NCBI RefSeq assembly: GCF_024733015.1
Contig: NZ_JANKJG010000001.1
Coordinates: 62,001-126,000 of the forward strand
Direction of reading: 5' to 3'
Source of the DNA: Pseudosulfitobacter koreensis
GTDB taxonomy: Bacteria; Pseudomonadota; Alphaproteobacteria; Rhodobacterales; Rhodobacteraceae
DNA: 64,000 nt
In this document: one piece after another, positions 50,713-61,073 of the stretch
Position numbering within the stretch: position 1 is the stretch's first letter
Layout: each line of letters opens with the position of its first letter
Position numbers and translations under genes: made by a program
The notes under the pieces: model-generated
Told to the model about the DNA's origin: nothing
Seen by the model: only the letters and a program-made list of their open reading frames with translations
Databases searched by the model: none

Positions 50713-52296
50713 TCAGTGTGTCGCTTGCAGCAGCGTCTGGGTGTATTCTGTCTGCGGATTGTCGAACATCTCGGCCGCGGTGCCATGTTCGACCACGTGG
50801 CCCTGTTTCATCACCATCACCTGATGCGACATCGCGCGCACGACCTTCAGGTCGTGGCTGATGAACAGGTAGGCCAGCCCGTATTTCTTTTGCAGATTGC
50901 GTAAAAGCTCGACGATCTGCACCTGCACGGTCATGTCGAGCGCGCTGGTGGGTTCGTCCAGCACGACCAGCTTGGGGCGCAGAACCATAGCGCGGGCAAT
51001 TGCGATACGCTGGCGCTGGCCGCCGGAAAACTCGTGCGGGTAGCGGTCCATCGTCGCGGGATCGAGGCCGACCTCGACCATGACTTCGCTGACCAGTTCG
51101 CGGCGATCACGGTGCGCGTCCACTTTGTGGATCGTCAGCCCCTCGGCGATGATCTGTTCGCAGGTCATCCGCGGGCTGAGTGACCCGAAGGGGTCCTGAA
51201 ACACGATCTGCATTTCCGACCGCAGGCGGCGCAACTCGCGGGTGGACCATTTGCGCACGTCCTGCCCCATGTAGACGATCCGCCCCTCGGACGAGATCAG
51301 CCGCATGACCGCCAGCGCCAGCGTGGTCTTGCCCGAGCCGCTTTCGCCGACAATCCCCATGGTCTCGCCCGCGCGCACCGTAAGGCTGGCGTCATTCACC
51401 GCTTTCACGTGGCCGGTGACACGGCGCATCAGGCCGGTCTGGATCGGAAACCAAACCTTCAGGTGTTCGGTTTCGGCCACCACGGGCGCATCTGCGGCGA
51501 TAGGCTCGGGCGCGCCGGTGGGTTCGGCCCCCAGCAGCATCTTGGTGTATTCGTGCTGCGGATTGGCGAAAATCTCGGACGTCAGCCCGCTTTCGACCAC
51601 TTCGCCGTGGCGCATCACGAACACCCGGTCGGCGATGCGACGCACGATGCCCAGATCATGGGTGATGAACAGCATCCCCATGTTTTCGGTCTGCTTCAGA
51701 TCGGCCAGCAGGTCGAGGATCTGCGCCTGGATGGTCACGTCCAGCGCCGTCGTCGGTTCGTCCGCAATCAGCACGTCGGGCTGGTTGGCCAGCGCCATCG
51801 CGATCATCACCCGCTGACGTTGCCCGCCCGACAACTGGTGCGGATAGGCGCCCAGACGGCTTTCGGCGTCGCGGATGCCGACCTTGTCCATCAGTTCCAG
51901 AATACGCGCGCGCGCCGCCTTGCCCGCAAGGCCTTGGTGCAGCGCCAGGCTTTCGGTCAGCTGCTTTTCGATGGTGTGCAGCGGGTTCAGCGAGGTCATC
52001 GGCTCCTGAAAGATGAACGAGATGTCATTGCCGCGCACCTTGCGCAGCAGCGCTTCATCCGCCCCGATCATTTCCTGCCCGTCATAGCGCACCGACCCCG
52101 TGACCTCAGCACTGTCACCCAGCAGTGACACCGTCGACAGCGCCGACACCGACTTGCCCGAACCGCTTTCGCCCACCAGCGCCACGGTTTCCCCGCGCGC
52201 CACGGTAAACGACACGCCGCGCACCGCGTGCGTCACGGCACCGTCCTGCCGGAACGAGACGTTCAGGTTGTCCACCTTCAGGATCGGGTCGGTCAT
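50713..52296 (-). CDS. yejF: peptide ABC transporter, double ATPase subunit (YejF)
   Basis: The protein has 527 residues with two full nucleotide-binding domains. Each has a Walker A (GESGSGKS near 38, GESGSGKT near 316), a signature ([18 protein letters not shown]) and a Walker B with [11 protein letters not shown] or [11 protein letters not shown]. The fused arrangement is that of YejF rather than separate DppD/DppF. It overlaps yejE by four bases. The complex imports oligopeptides, and in E. coli also microcin C. Confidence 0.93.
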   Translation of the reverse strand: MTDPILKVDNLNVSFRQDGAVTHAVRGVSFTVARGETVALVGESGSGKSVSALSTVSLLGDSAEVTGSVRYDGQEMIGADEALLRKVRGNDISFIFQEPMTSLNPLHTIEKQLTESLALHQGLAGKAARARILELMDKVGIRDAESRLGAYPHQLSGGQRQRVMIAMALANQPDVLIADEPTTALDVTIQAQILDLLADLKQTENMGMLFITHDLGIVRRIADRVFVMRHGEVVESGLTSEIFANPQHEYTKMLLGAEPTGAPEPIAADAPVVAETEHLKVWFPIQTGLMRRVTGHVKAVNDASLTVRAGETMGIVGESGSGKTTLALAVMRLISSEGRIVYMGQDVRKWSTRELRRLRSEMQIVFQDPFGSLSPRMTCEQIIAEGLTIHKVDAHRDRRELVSEVMVEVGLDPATMDRYPHEFSGGQRQRIAIARAMVLRPKLVVLDEPTSALDMTVQVQIVELLRNLQKKYGLAYLFISHDLKVVRAMSHQVMVMKQGHVVEHGTAAEMFDNPQTEYTQTLLQATH

Positions 52297-53471
52297 GAAA
52301 ACGTCTTTCGCGGGTCAAAGGCGTCGCGGATGCCCTCGAAGATGAAGATCAGCAGCGACAGCATCACGGCAAACACGGTGAAGGCAGTAAATGCCAGCCA
52401 GGGCGCTTGCAGGTTCTGTTTGGCCTGCAATGTCAGCTCGCCCAGCGACGGGGCCGAAGAGGGCAGACCGAAGCCGAGGAAATCGAGGATCGCCAGCGTC
52501 GAGATCGTGCCGGTGATGATGAACGGCAGCATCGTCAGCGTCGCCACCATCGCGTTTGGCAGCATGTGGCGGAACATGATCGTCATGTTGCCCACGCCCA
52601 GTGCGCGCGCCGCACGCACGTATTCCAGGTTGCGCGCGCGCAGGAATTCGGCCCGCACCACACCCACAAGGCCGGTCCAACTGAACAGCACCAGAAGAAA
52701 CACAAGCAGCCAGAAACTGCGCCCCAATATCGCGAACATGATGATGATGACGTACAGACTGGGCGTCGATGACCAGATTTCGATGATCCGTTGAAAGATC
52801 AGATCGGTCCAGCCGCCGAAAAACCCCTGAACCGCGCCCGCGATGATCCCGATGATGCTGGCCGCGCCCGTCACGATCAGCGTGAACAGAACCGACAGGC
52901 GAAAGCCGTGGATCACCCGCGCCAGCACGTCGCGCTTGGTGCCGTCGGTGCCCAGCAGGTTCTGGCTGTTGGGCGGCAAGGGTGCAGCGCCCGGACGGTC
53001 GACGGCGGTGTTGAACGAATAGGGGATCAGCGGCCAGATCGCCCAGCCGCGCTGGATCTGTTCACCCGCGATTTCACCATCGGCGGCATCCAGGATCAGC
53101 GCATCCGGGTCGTCGAAACACGCGTCCATGCCGCCCGTCGCGATCAGGCATTTCACCTCCGGATCGCGGTAGATGGCCTCGGTCTGGAAATCGCCGCCGA
53201 ATTCGGTTTCGGGGTAAAAGTTCCAGATCGGCGTGTAGAATTCGCCCTGATAGCTCACCAGGATCGGCTTGTCGTAGGCCAGGAACTCGGCAAACAGGCT
53301 CAAGCCGAACAGCACCGCGAATATCCACAGCGACCACAAGGCACGGCGGTTTTTCTTGAAGTTGGCCCAGCGTCGTTTGTTCAGAGGTGACATCGCGAAT
53401 GCACTGCGGCGCGGGGCGGGCGTGACGCCCGGTGTCGGCTCAGGCACGACGGGATCGGTTTCGTGGACCAT
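52293..53471 (-). CDS. yejE: peptide ABC transporter permease (YejE)
   Basis: The protein has 392 residues. A Pro-rich N-terminus precedes SPLNKRRWANFKKNRRALWS, a first span, a large periplasmic insert (about 60-165) and five further spans. It contains the EAA-type loop LRARNLEYVRAARALGVGN (about 289-307). The long periplasmic insert separates YejE from DppC. Overlaps both neighbours (one base with yejB, four with yejF). Confidence 0.92.
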   Translation of the reverse strand: MVHETDPVVPEPTPGVTPAPRRSAFAMSPLNKRRWANFKKNRRALWSLWIFAVLFGLSLFAEFLAYDKPILVSYQGEFYTPIWNFYPETEFGGDFQTEAIYRDPEVKCLIATGGMDACFDDPDALILDAADGEIAGEQIQRGWAIWPLIPYSFNTAVDRPGAAPLPPNSQNLLGTDGTKRDVLARVIHGFRLSVLFTLIVTGAASIIGIIAGAVQGFFGGWTDLIFQRIIEIWSSTPSLYVIIIMFAILGRSFWLLVFLLVLFSWTGLVGVVRAEFLRARNLEYVRAARALGVGNMTIMFRHMLPNAMVATLTMLPFIITGTISTLAILDFLGFGLPSSAPSLGELTLQAKQNLQAPWLAFTAFTVFAVMLSLLIFIFEGIRDAFDPRKTFS

Positions 53472-54565
53472 CAGCCCTCCCTCCGCTCGAAATCAATGCG
53501 TGGATCGACCAGCACATACATCAGGTCCGACAGGATGCCGACCACCAGCCCGATCAGGCCGAAGATGAACAGCGTGCCGAACACAATGGGATAGTCGCGC
53601 GCGACCGCGGCCTCGAACCCCAGACGGCCCAGACCGTCCAGCGAAAAGATCGTCTCGATGATCAGCGAGCCGCCGAAGAACACGCCGATGAACACCGCCG
53701 GAAAGCCCGCGATGACGATCAGCATGGCGTTGCGAAAGACGTGACCATAGAGCACGCGCCGCTCTGACAGACCCTTCGCGCGGGCAGTCATGACATAGTG
53801 TTTCTTGATCTCGTCCAGAAAGCTGTTCTTGGTAAGCAGGGTCAGCGTGGCAAAGGCGCCGATGGTGCTGGCCAGTACCGGCAGGGTGATGTGCCAGACG
53901 TAATCCTTGACCTTGCCCCAGGCGCTGAGCGTGTCGAAATTGTCCGACGTCAGGCCGCGCAGCGGGAATATCTGCCAATAAGATCCGCCCGCGAACAGCA
54001 CCAGGAGCAGGATCGCGAACAGAAAGCCGGGGATCGCATAGGCGGCGATGATCGCGCCCGAGGTCCATGTGTCGAACCGCGAGCCGTCCTTGACCGCCTT
54101 GCGGATGCCCAAGGGGATCGAGATCAGGTAGGCGATCAGCGTCGACCACAGGCCAAGGGTGATCGACACCGGCAGTTTCTCGATCACCAGATCGACCACG
54201 CTGACAGAGCGGAAATAGCTCTCGCCAAAGTCGAAGCGCATGTAATTCCAGACCATGTTCAGAAAGCGTTCCACGGGTGGCTTGTCAAAGCCGAACTCGC
54301 GTTCAAGCTCGGCTATGAACTCGGGCGGCAGGCCACGGGCACCGATGTACTTGCTGTCCGACGCGGTGTTCAGCGCGTCCATGCCTCCGGCGTCGTTGTT
54401 GCCCCCGGCAAAACCCTGGAACACGTCGCCGCCGCCTTGGGCGCGGGCGATGGCCTGTTCGACCGGGCCACCGGGCACGAATTGCGTCAGAACGAAATTA
54501 ACCAGCAGAATGCCCAGCAGCGTCGGAAGGACCAACGCCAGCCGTCGTAGAATATAGCCGCCCAT
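53471..54565 (-). CDS. yejB: peptide ABC transporter permease (YejB)
   Basis: The protein has 364 residues, starting [20 protein letters not shown], typical of DppB/Yej[16 protein letters not shown] follows, and [20 protein letters not shown] near 283 is the EAA loop. Six spans. The Gln/Gly-rich periplasmic stretch (about 42-80) with the [17 protein letters not shown] segment is the YejB hallmark. Seven bases after yejA. Confidence 0.92.
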   Translation of the reverse strand: MGGYILRRLALVLPTLLGILLVNFVLTQFVPGGPVEQAIARAQGGGDVFQGFAGGNNDAGGMDALNTASDSKYIGARGLPPEFIAELEREFGFDKPPVERFLNMVWNYMRFDFGESYFRSVSVVDLVIEKLPVSITLGLWSTLIAYLISIPLGIRKAVKDGSRFDTWTSGAIIAAYAIPGFLFAILLLVLFAGGSYWQIFPLRGLTSDNFDTLSAWGKVKDYVWHITLPVLASTIGAFATLTLLTKNSFLDEIKKHYVMTARAKGLSERRVLYGHVFRNAMLIVIAGFPAVFIGVFFGGSLIIETIFSLDGLGRLGFEAAVARDYPIVFGTLFIFGLIGLVVGILSDLMYVLVDPRIDFERREG

Positions 54566-54572
54566 ATGCGGT

Positions 54573-56555
54573 TTACCTCAGTGCGCCGGACGCGCGCAGG
54601 GCGTCGGCTTTTTCCTGATCGTACCACCAGAAGTCCAGATAACCCAGTTCGAACGGCGGGATGGTTTCGGGATGTTCGTACTGGTCGTAATAGGCGACCC
54701 AATGGTTGGGATTGTACCAGACCGGGATCATGAAGAATTCATAGCGCAGGGCGCGGTCCAACGCCATCAGCGCCGCCTCTTCCGCCTCGCGGGTTTCTGC
54801 GTTCAACGCCGCATCAATGGCCGCATCGACCAGCGGGCTGGCAAGACCGGCGGGGTTGAACAGTGAAAACGCCGCAGTTTCCGATCCGTATTGCTGCATC
54901 AGACCCGTGCCCGCGCCCAGGAACGCGCCGTATTGATCATAGACCAGATCATAGTCACGATCGCGCTCGCGGCTGGTGTATTGCGACGCATCGACCTTTT
55001 CCAACGTGATGTCGACGCCCAGTTTGCCGACGTTCGAGACGTAGTTTTCCATGACGCCCGACAATGTGCCGGACGCGGCCGAGTTGAACAGGAAGTTGAT
55101 GCTCAGCAGCTCTCCTTGGGCGTTGCGGCGCATGCCGTCATCGCCCACGGCCCAGCCCGCATCATCCAGCAGACGCATCGCCTTGCGCAGGTTGCCGCGG
55201 TCCAGAAGCCGCTCCGGACTGGAAGTGTGGGGCACAAGTGCGGGTTCCGTCAGCACCTCTTGCGGCACCAGATCGCCGAAGCTCTCCAGCAGGGCCAATT
55301 CGTCGCCTTCGGGCACACCCGTCGCCATCAGTTCGGTGTCCTGGGTAAACGAGGCACGCTGGCTGAACAGACCGTATTGCAGGCTTTCGTTGGTCCATTC
55401 AAAGTTGAAGGCCAGCGCCAGCGCCTGACGGACCCGGCGGTCCTTCAGCGGCTCGGAGCCGAGGTTGAACACGATACCCGAGGGTGCGGGCGGCGCGCCG
55501 TCAATCAGATTCTCGATCTTTATCGCGCCGCTCTCCACCTTGGGAAAGTCGTAACCCGTCGCCCATTTGCGCGAATCCGTTTCGCGGCGAAACGTGTATT
55601 CGCCCGCCTTGAATGCCTCGAACGACGCGGTGTCGTCACCGAAATACTCGATGCGGATCTGGTCAAAATTGTTGCGGCCCACGTTGAACGGCAGGTCGGC
55701 GCCCCAGTAATCAGGGTTGCGCTTGTAGACGATGCGGCGGTTCACATCGACGCTGTCGATCATGTAGGGGCCGGAACCGGGCGAGACGTCCAGTCGGCTT
55801 TCGTCCAGCCCTGCGCCGGTCTTTTCATACCACGCCTTCGACCACGCAGGGACGCCGCCGACCTGGTCGATCAGGCTGCGCCGCGAGATGCCGGGGGTGA
55901 AGTAGAACTTGATCGTGTGATCGTCGATGACCTCGACCTTGGGAATGCGCTGGCGCACCGCATCGGCGTAGGATTTCAAACCCTCGTCCAGAAGCAGGTT
56001 GTGCGAAAACTCGATGTCATGGGCGGTGACGGGCGTGCCGTCGGAAAACCGCGCCTCGGGGCGCATGTAGAAGATCACCCAGTTCTTTTCGGCGTCATAT
56101 TCCAGCCGCTCGGCCAGAAGGCCATAGGATTCGCCATAGACATCCGCAGGCACCGCAGCGCCGGTCGGCCCCTCGCCCAGAAGGCTTTCGTACATGATCG
56201 TCGACAGCGCCCCGGCACGCCCCTTTCGGGTGTAGGGGTGCATGCTGTCGAAGGTGCCCACCACACCCAGCGAAATCTCACCGCCCTTGGGCGCATCGGG
56301 GTTCACGTAGGAGAAATTCTTGTAGTCCTCGGGATAACTTAGATCGCCGTAGAAGGAATATCCGTATGTCTCGATGATCTCTGCACCAGCCGCGCTGTCC
56401 GCGTCACTGCCGTGATTTTCGGCCCAGGTTGGCAGGGCCAGTCCCAACGCCAGCAACACGGTAAGCCCTGCCGCCCAAAGACCCCTTTGCGATGTGGCAC
56501 TGCGGGCCTTGGCGATGGCGCGGGCCTGTGGTCGGCGGTGGTGGCGTGACATCAT
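54573..56555 (-). CDS. yejA: peptide ABC transporter substrate-binding protein (YejA)
   Basis: The protein has 660 residues with a long basic N-region and a signal peptide (hydrophobic core about 27-44, ending LPTWAEN). The mature family 5 binding protein shows [12 protein letters not shown] (about 89-100), [20 protein letters not shown] and [13 protein letters not shown]. Size and the NPDAPKGG motif fit YejA-like proteins. It is the first gene of yejABEF; the ATG at 56555 has AAAAGGA upstream. Confidence 0.92.
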   Translation of the reverse strand: MMSRHHRRPQARAIAKARSATSQRGLWAAGLTVLLALGLALPTWAENHGSDADSAAGAEIIETYGYSFYGDLSYPEDYKNFSYVNPDAPKGGEISLGVVGTFDSMHPYTRKGRAGALSTIMYESLLGEGPTGAAVPADVYGESYGLLAERLEYDAEKNWVIFYMRPEARFSDGTPVTAHDIEFSHNLLLDEGLKSYADAVRQRIPKVEVIDDHTIKFYFTPGISRRSLIDQVGGVPAWSKAWYEKTGAGLDESRLDVSPGSGPYMIDSVDVNRRIVYKRNPDYWGADLPFNVGRNNFDQIRIEYFGDDTASFEAFKAGEYTFRRETDSRKWATGYDFPKVESGAIKIENLIDGAPPAPSGIVFNLGSEPLKDRRVRQALALAFNFEWTNESLQYGLFSQRASFTQDTELMATGVPEGDELALLESFGDLVPQEVLTEPALVPHTSSPERLLDRGNLRKAMRLLDDAGWAVGDDGMRRNAQGELLSINFLFNSAASGTLSGVMENYVSNVGKLGVDITLEKVDASQYTSRERDRDYDLVYDQYGAFLGAGTGLMQQYGSETAAFSLFNPAGLASPLVDAAIDAALNAETREAEEAALMALDRALRYEFFMIPVWYNPNHWVAYYDQYEHPETIPPFELGYLDFWWYDQEKADALRASGALR

Positions 56556-56701
56556 GATAGCGGTCCTTTTCGATGGGATCGGTTCGGCGACGTGTTGCAA
56601 AGCAATATGGCATGCTCACGCTAAATGGCCAGCAGCACCGGATACAAGTTGCGTTTGCGTGAGCGGCGGCAAATTGACCGTACCCTACCCCTGCAGGAGA
56701 C

Positions 56702-56731
56702 AAAAAAGGCCGCCTGCATGTGCAAGCGGCC
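56702..56731 (-). terminator. rho-independent terminator after the cytochrome gene
   Basis: Read on the minus strand, GGCCGC pairs with GCGGCC (56708-56713 and 56726-56731) and six T residues follow (A tract at 56702-56707). It ends the cytochrome c transcript before the yejA promoter region. Confidence 0.88.
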
Positions 56732-56761
56732 CTTTGGTCAATCAGATACAAGCGGATCAGA

Positions 56762-57265
56762 TCAGTTTGAAACGCTTTGAATATAGGCGATCACGTCGGC
56801 GCGGTCCTGCGGCTTGGGCAGACCGGCGAAGCCCATTGTCGTACCCGGCGCATAGCCGCGCGGGTTTTCGATGAAGCCGCTTATCTCTTCGGGGGTCCAG
56901 GCACCTTCGAGGTCGTTCAGGGCGGAGGAATAGTTGAACCCCTCCACCGAGGCGATATCGCGGTTTACGGCGCCATCAAGGTGGGGGCCCGTGCCGTTCG
57001 ACCCGTCAAGCTTGTGGCAGGCCGAGCATTTGCGGAACACACCGGCACCGGATTCGATATCGGCTGAGGCCAGCAGTTCGTCGAAGTTCACTTCCTCGAC
57101 GGGTTCCGCTTCGGCGGCGCTGTCGGCGACCTCGATCACATAGGCCGCTTCGGCATGGGTTTCCGCATGGTACAGGCCTTCGGCTGCCCACTTGCCCAGC
57201 AGGAAAATAAGAAGCGCACCGCACACGGCGCCTGCAACCTTTGTTATCGTCATAGTGTCGAACAT
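56762..57265 (-). CDS. cycM: membrane-anchored cytochrome c (CycM / cytochrome cy type)
   Basis: The protein has 167 residues. An uncleaved N-terminal anchor (about 8-25, KVAGAVCGALLIFLLGK) is followed by an acidic, Ala-rich linker (about 35-62) and a class I cytochrome c domain with CSACH (80-84) and the Met ligand in APGTTMGFAGL. It can carry electrons from the bc1 complex to the terminal oxidase while tethered to the membrane. The start MFDTMTITK is chosen because the frame stays open upstream across pheA, where it is a shadow. Confidence 0.92.
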   Translation of the reverse strand: MFDTMTITKVAGAVCGALLIFLLGKWAAEGLYHAETHAEAAYVIEVADSAAEAEPVEEVNFDELLASADIESGAGVFRKCSACHKLDGSNGTGPHLDGAVNRDIASVEGFNYSSALNDLEGAWTPEEISGFIENPRGYAPGTTMGFAGLPKPQDRADVIAYIQSVSN

Positions 57266-57397
57266 TTGTCTCGCATCCACGTCTATGGGTTTGGCGCGGT
57301 TTCTACGGCTTCCCCTTGGCTGTGGCAAGGTGTAGTTACCGCGACCAATCGCCCTGCCCCCGCAAAGACCGGGCGGCCCACTGACAAAGGATCTATC

Positions 57398-58228
57398 ATG
57401 CCGGACCGCATCGCCTTTCAGGGAGATCTGGGTGCCTACAGCCACGAGGCCTGCCTGAAGGCGCGGCCCGACGCGATCCCGGTGCCCTGCACGACGTTCG
57501 AGGACGTGATTGCCGCGGTGAAATCCGGGGCTGCGGACCTGGCCATGCTGCCCGTCGAGAACACGACCTATGGCCGCGTCGCCGACATTCACCGGCTGTT
57601 GCCCGAATCCGGGCTGCGCATCGTGGGCGAAGCGTTCGTGCGGGTGCGGATCGCATTGATGGCCAACCCCGGCCAGACGCTGGACGATATCAAACATGTG
57701 CGCGCGCATCTGGTGCTGATACCGCAAGCCCGCGCGTTTCTGGACGCGCATGGCATCACCGCCGAAGCTGCCGCCGACAGCGCCGGGGCCGCCGCCGATA
57801 TCGCAAGCGCCGGTGAGATGGGCGTGGGCGCGCTGGCTTCGACCGTGGCAGCGGACATCCACGGGCTGACGGTTCTGGCCGACGGCATCGAGGATCAGGG
57901 CCACAACACCACGCGGTTTCTGCTGATGTCGCCCCAGGCCGATCACAGCCGGCGCGGCGACCGCATGATCACCACATTCGTCTTTGAGGTGCGCAACATT
58001 CCCGCAGCGCTCTACAAAGCGATGGGCGGCTTTGCGACCAATGGCGTCAACATGACCAAACTGGAAAGCTACATGGTCGGCGGTGCGTTCACCGCGACGC
58101 AGTTCTATGCCGATATCGAAGGGCATCCCGACGATCCAGCCGTGGCGCGCGCGCTTGAGGAACTGGATTATTTCACCAACATGATCGAGGTTCTGGGGGT
58201 CTATCCGGCCGCGGACGGGCGCAACTAG
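57398..58228 (+). CDS. pheA: prephenate dehydratase
   Basis: The protein has 276 residues. Catalytic domain: RIAFQGDLGAYSHEAC (4-19), LPVENTTYGRV and NTTRFLLM near 173-180 (TRF motif). A C-terminal ACT domain (about 195-270) contains ESYMVGGAF, the phenylalanine-sensing region with the ESRP-like loop altered to ESYM. It converts prephenate to phenylpyruvate and is normally feedback-inhibited by Phe. AAAGGA precedes the ATG. It diverges from the cytochrome gene. Confidence 0.95.
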   Translation: MPDRIAFQGDLGAYSHEACLKARPDAIPVPCTTFEDVIAAVKSGAADLAMLPVENTTYGRVADIHRLLPESGLRIVGEAFVRVRIALMANPGQTLDDIKHVRAHLVLIPQARAFLDAHGITAEAAADSAGAAADIASAGEMGVGALASTVAADIHGLTVLADGIEDQGHNTTRFLLMSPQADHSRRGDRMITTFVFEVRNIPAALYKAMGGFATNGVNMTKLESYMVGGAFTATQFYADIEGHPDDPAVARALEELDYFTNMIEVLGVYPAADGRN

Positions 58229-58386
58229 GCGCGGGTGCAGGGGCTTGGCCGCAGGCCCCGAATATCCAATTGCATCAAGCGTTTCTGCATCGTAGTGTTT
58301 TTTCGATCAGCCGCGCGACCCTGGCCAGCAGATGGTTCTCAGGCGTCCGCCCTGCTGTTACGATATTCATGACCTGAGCCTGCCAA

Positions 58387-59433
58387 ATGCCTGATTCCTT
58401 TGAAAAATACAGTCTGACCTGGCATGTGACTCCCGAGGTTCTGGGTGTTCTCAGCATCAACGGCAAGTTCGAAAACACCAACCCGGCCTGGTACAAGGTG
58501 CTGGGCTGGCGCGCGGACGAGGTCGAAAGCAAGCATTTCCTGGACCTGTTGCACCCCGATGACGTGGAGCGCACTGCGCAGGCCTTCGAAACGATCCAGA
58601 CGGGTCGGCCGATCATGGGGTTTGAAAACCGCTATTTGCACCGCGATGGCAGCTTTCGCTGGCTTTCATGGAACTGCGTGCCCGAAGGCGACCGGTTTTT
58701 CTGCTCCGCGCGTGACGTGACCGAAGACAAACGCAACAGGGCCAACCTGAAGAACCGCGAGGAAGAGGCCCGCTTTCGCGAACAGTTCATCGCCATTCTG
58801 GGCCATGACCTGCGCAATCCGCTGGCTGCGATCAATGCCGCGACCCGCATGCTGCAGCGGCGCGAGGAAGACGCGGACAAACAGCAGCTGATGACCGGCA
58901 TTCAGGATTCGGTTGCGCGGATGTCGGCGCTGATCAACGACATGATGGACTTTGCCCGCGCGCGGCTGGGCAACGGCATCAACCTTGCCACGTCTTCGGA
59001 CGTCTCGTTGCAAAAGGTGCTGCGTCACACGCTGGACGAAATCCAGCTGGCGCATCCTGATACCGAGTTCGAAACCCATTTCGATTTCGCCGATCCGGTG
59101 GTGGCCGACGCGATGCGGATCGCGCAGCTGGCATCGAACCTGCTGTCGAACGCCGCAACCCACGGCGACAGCAGCGCGCCTGTGCATCTGCATGCGCGCG
59201 ATGTGGGCAACGATCTGGTGATCACCGTGAAGAACGGCGGCACGCCCATTTCGACGGAACGGCTGGCCGGTATATTCGAGCCGTTTTCCGGCTCGGAGCC
59301 CGACTCGGAGCAGCATGGGCTGGGTCTGGGTCTGTATATCGCCAATCAGATCGCACTGGCGCATGGCGGCAGGATGCAGGTGCAATCGGACGAAAACGGG
59401 ACAGTTTTCACCTTCACGCTGCCGCGCGGGTGA
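58387..59433 (+). CDS. PAS-domain sensor histidine kinase
   Basis: The protein has 348 residues with no membrane segment. PAS (about 12-112, ending SARDVTEDKR) leads to a HisKA helix pair with the phosphorylated H140 in LGHDLRNPLAAI. The HATPase domain has an N box (NLLSNAATHG near 250) and G boxes GIFEPFSG and GLGLGLYIA. It is cytoplasmic and has no response regulator beside it, so its partner is elsewhere. Confidence 0.9.
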   Translation: MPDSFEKYSLTWHVTPEVLGVLSINGKFENTNPAWYKVLGWRADEVESKHFLDLLHPDDVERTAQAFETIQTGRPIMGFENRYLHRDGSFRWLSWNCVPEGDRFFCSARDVTEDKRNRANLKNREEEARFREQFIAILGHDLRNPLAAINAATRMLQRREEDADKQQLMTGIQDSVARMSALINDMMDFARARLGNGINLATSSDVSLQKVLRHTLDEIQLAHPDTEFETHFDFADPVVADAMRIAQLASNLLSNAATHGDSSAPVHLHARDVGNDLVITVKNGGTPISTERLAGIFEPFSGSEPDSEQHGLGLGLYIANQIALAHGGRMQVQSDENGTVFTFTLPRG

Positions 59434-59457
59434 TCGAGCCCATAATCAGGCCAGAGT

Positions 59458-59925
59458 TCAGGCCTGGCGCTTGTACCGGTCTTCCATGCCCTTGGCATAG
59501 TCGGCGACACGCAGCTTGAACCGATTGGTCAGTGAGGTCTTTGCCAGTTTCAGCGATTGCACCAGCAGCCGTGCCGACAGGTTCAGCGGCTGGATTTCCA
59601 AAGCGATAACAACCCGCGTACGGCTGCGGGAAAGCGCCATCAGTTCCACCTGAAACGTCCCCTCAAGCCCCGGCGAGCGATAGGCTATGACCATCTCGTT
59701 GGGCCGCTCGAAGCGGATCATCTCAAGCTTGACGTTGCGCATCTTGCCGCGCATCGAAAATGCCACATCCCAGGTCATTCCGACGCCCGGATTGTCCATC
59801 TTGTCGGTGCGCAGCACTTCGGCACCGCGCCGCATGGCCGAGCGTTCGAACCCTTCGAAGTCGCACAGCATGTCGAACACTGCATCAATCGGGGCTTCAA
59901 TATCCTCGCGGGTGGAAAATTTCAT
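59458..59925 (-). CDS. SRPBCC (START-like) family protein
   Basis: The protein has 155 residues and begins MKFSTREDIEAPIDAVFDML, the typical first strand and helix of the polyketide cyclase/START-like fold, with a C-terminal long helix. A hydrophobic cavity for lipid or aromatic ligands is expected. No catalytic residues can be assigned. It converges with the kinase gene and is 41 bp downstream of nudC on the same strand. Confidence 0.85.
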   Translation of the reverse strand: MKFSTREDIEAPIDAVFDMLCDFEGFERSAMRRGAEVLRTDKMDNPGVGMTWDVAFSMRGKMRNVKLEMIRFERPNEMVIAYRSPGLEGTFQVELMALSRSRTRVVIALEIQPLNLSARLLVQSLKLAKTSLTNRFKLRVADYAKGMEDRYKRQA

Positions 59926-59966
59926 GTGTCGCCCTGATGTCTTTAAAGAATATCGACAGTTTCTTC

Positions 59967-60935
59967 TTAATCCAGCGTGTCTGCAAGCCAGTTTTCCAGC
60001 AAAAACTGTGCAATTGCTCCTTTTCGGGCGGGCAACATGCGGGGATGCTCGCCTGCGAAGGCCTGGACCATTTCCTCGCGCGAGACCCAGATTGCGTCTT
60101 CGATCTCGACCGGGTCGATGTTGATTTCCGTGCTAAGCGCGACGCCCCGACAGCCGAACATCAACGAGGCCGGGAACGGCCAGGGCTGGCTGGACAGATA
60201 GTCGACCTGCCCGACGTGGATGCCGCTTTCCTCGAACACTTCGCGGCGCACTGCGGCCTCTAGGGTTTCGCCCGGCTCGACAAAGCCTGCCAGCAGGGAA
60301 TACATCCCGTCGGGCCATCCCGGCGAGCGGCCCATCAGCACCGAATTGCCGTGGGTAATCAGCATGATCACGACCGGATCGGTGCGGGGAAAGTGGCTGG
60401 CGTGGCACGCGGGGCAATCGCGTTTCCAGCCGGCATCGGCGATTTCGCTTGCCGCGCCGCATTTGGAGCAGAAGCGGTGGCTTTCGTGCCATCCGATGAT
60501 CGCCTTGGCGGTGGCCGCCAGTTCCGCGTCACGCGGGCTGAGCCAGGTCATGATCCGGCGCAGTTCGGCAAAGACTTCGAGGTCTTCGAGCGTCGGGTGA
60601 TGCTGTTCGCTGGGGTCCAAAAATCCGCCCAGCGCGGCCATGTCGGTCTGGTCCGGTTCCCATTTCGACACATCGAAGGCAAAGCGCGGCGCGCCGTCCT
60701 CGCGGCCTAGAAAGATTGGCTCTTCCACCGCATCGCGCAGGATCGGGTGGTCCATCGGCAGGCGCATCAGCACCGTGGGCCGGATGCGCACGATCAGCGG
60801 CTTGCCCCGCCACAAGACGATTGCGCGCGCATCGGGATGCGTCCGCGCGGCGGCCATCGCCTCGGGGTTGGCCCGTATCTCGCCTGCGCGGTCCAGCGCG
60901 GACCCTCCGAAAGTCACCTGCTCTGCGGTCTTCAT
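59967..60935 (-). CDS. nudC: NAD+ diphosphatase / NADH pyrophosphatase
   Basis: The protein has 322 residues. Zinc ribbon CSKCGAA..CPACHA (about 155-177), Nudix box GFVEPGETLEAAVRREVFEE then SGI (about 222-244) and the NudC-specific SQPWPFPASLM downstream. It hydrolyses NAD(H) and removes NAD caps from RNA. AGGAGA seven bases before the ATG at 60935 fixes the start. Confidence 0.94.
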   Translation of the reverse strand: MKTAEQVTFGGSALDRAGEIRANPEAMAAARTHPDARAIVLWRGKPLIVRIRPTVLMRLPMDHPILRDAVEEPIFLGREDGAPRFAFDVSKWEPDQTDMAALGGFLDPSEQHHPTLEDLEVFAELRRIMTWLSPRDAELAATAKAIIGWHESHRFCSKCGAASEIADAGWKRDCPACHASHFPRTDPVVIMLITHGNSVLMGRSPGWPDGMYSLLAGFVEPGETLEAAVRREVFEESGIHVGQVDYLSSQPWPFPASLMFGCRGVALSTEINIDPVEIEDAIWVSREEMVQAFAGEHPRMLPARKGAIAQFLLENWLADTLD

Positions 60936-61073
60936 TTTATCGTCTCCTGCGGTCTGCCCTACCTGTTGCATGAGAGCCATAGGGGTTCAATCCCGCGAAA
61001 AACCTCTGGACCCCACGGTGCCACAACCTAAGGTTTCCCAATTGCTTTTATTTTTACTTGAAGACTGTTTTCA

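Noticed and set aside
57266-58126. N-terminal extension of the cytochrome gene across pheA (a 454-codon frame)
   Set aside because: The upstream part is antisense to pheA; the cytochrome starts naturally at 57265 with its membrane anchor.
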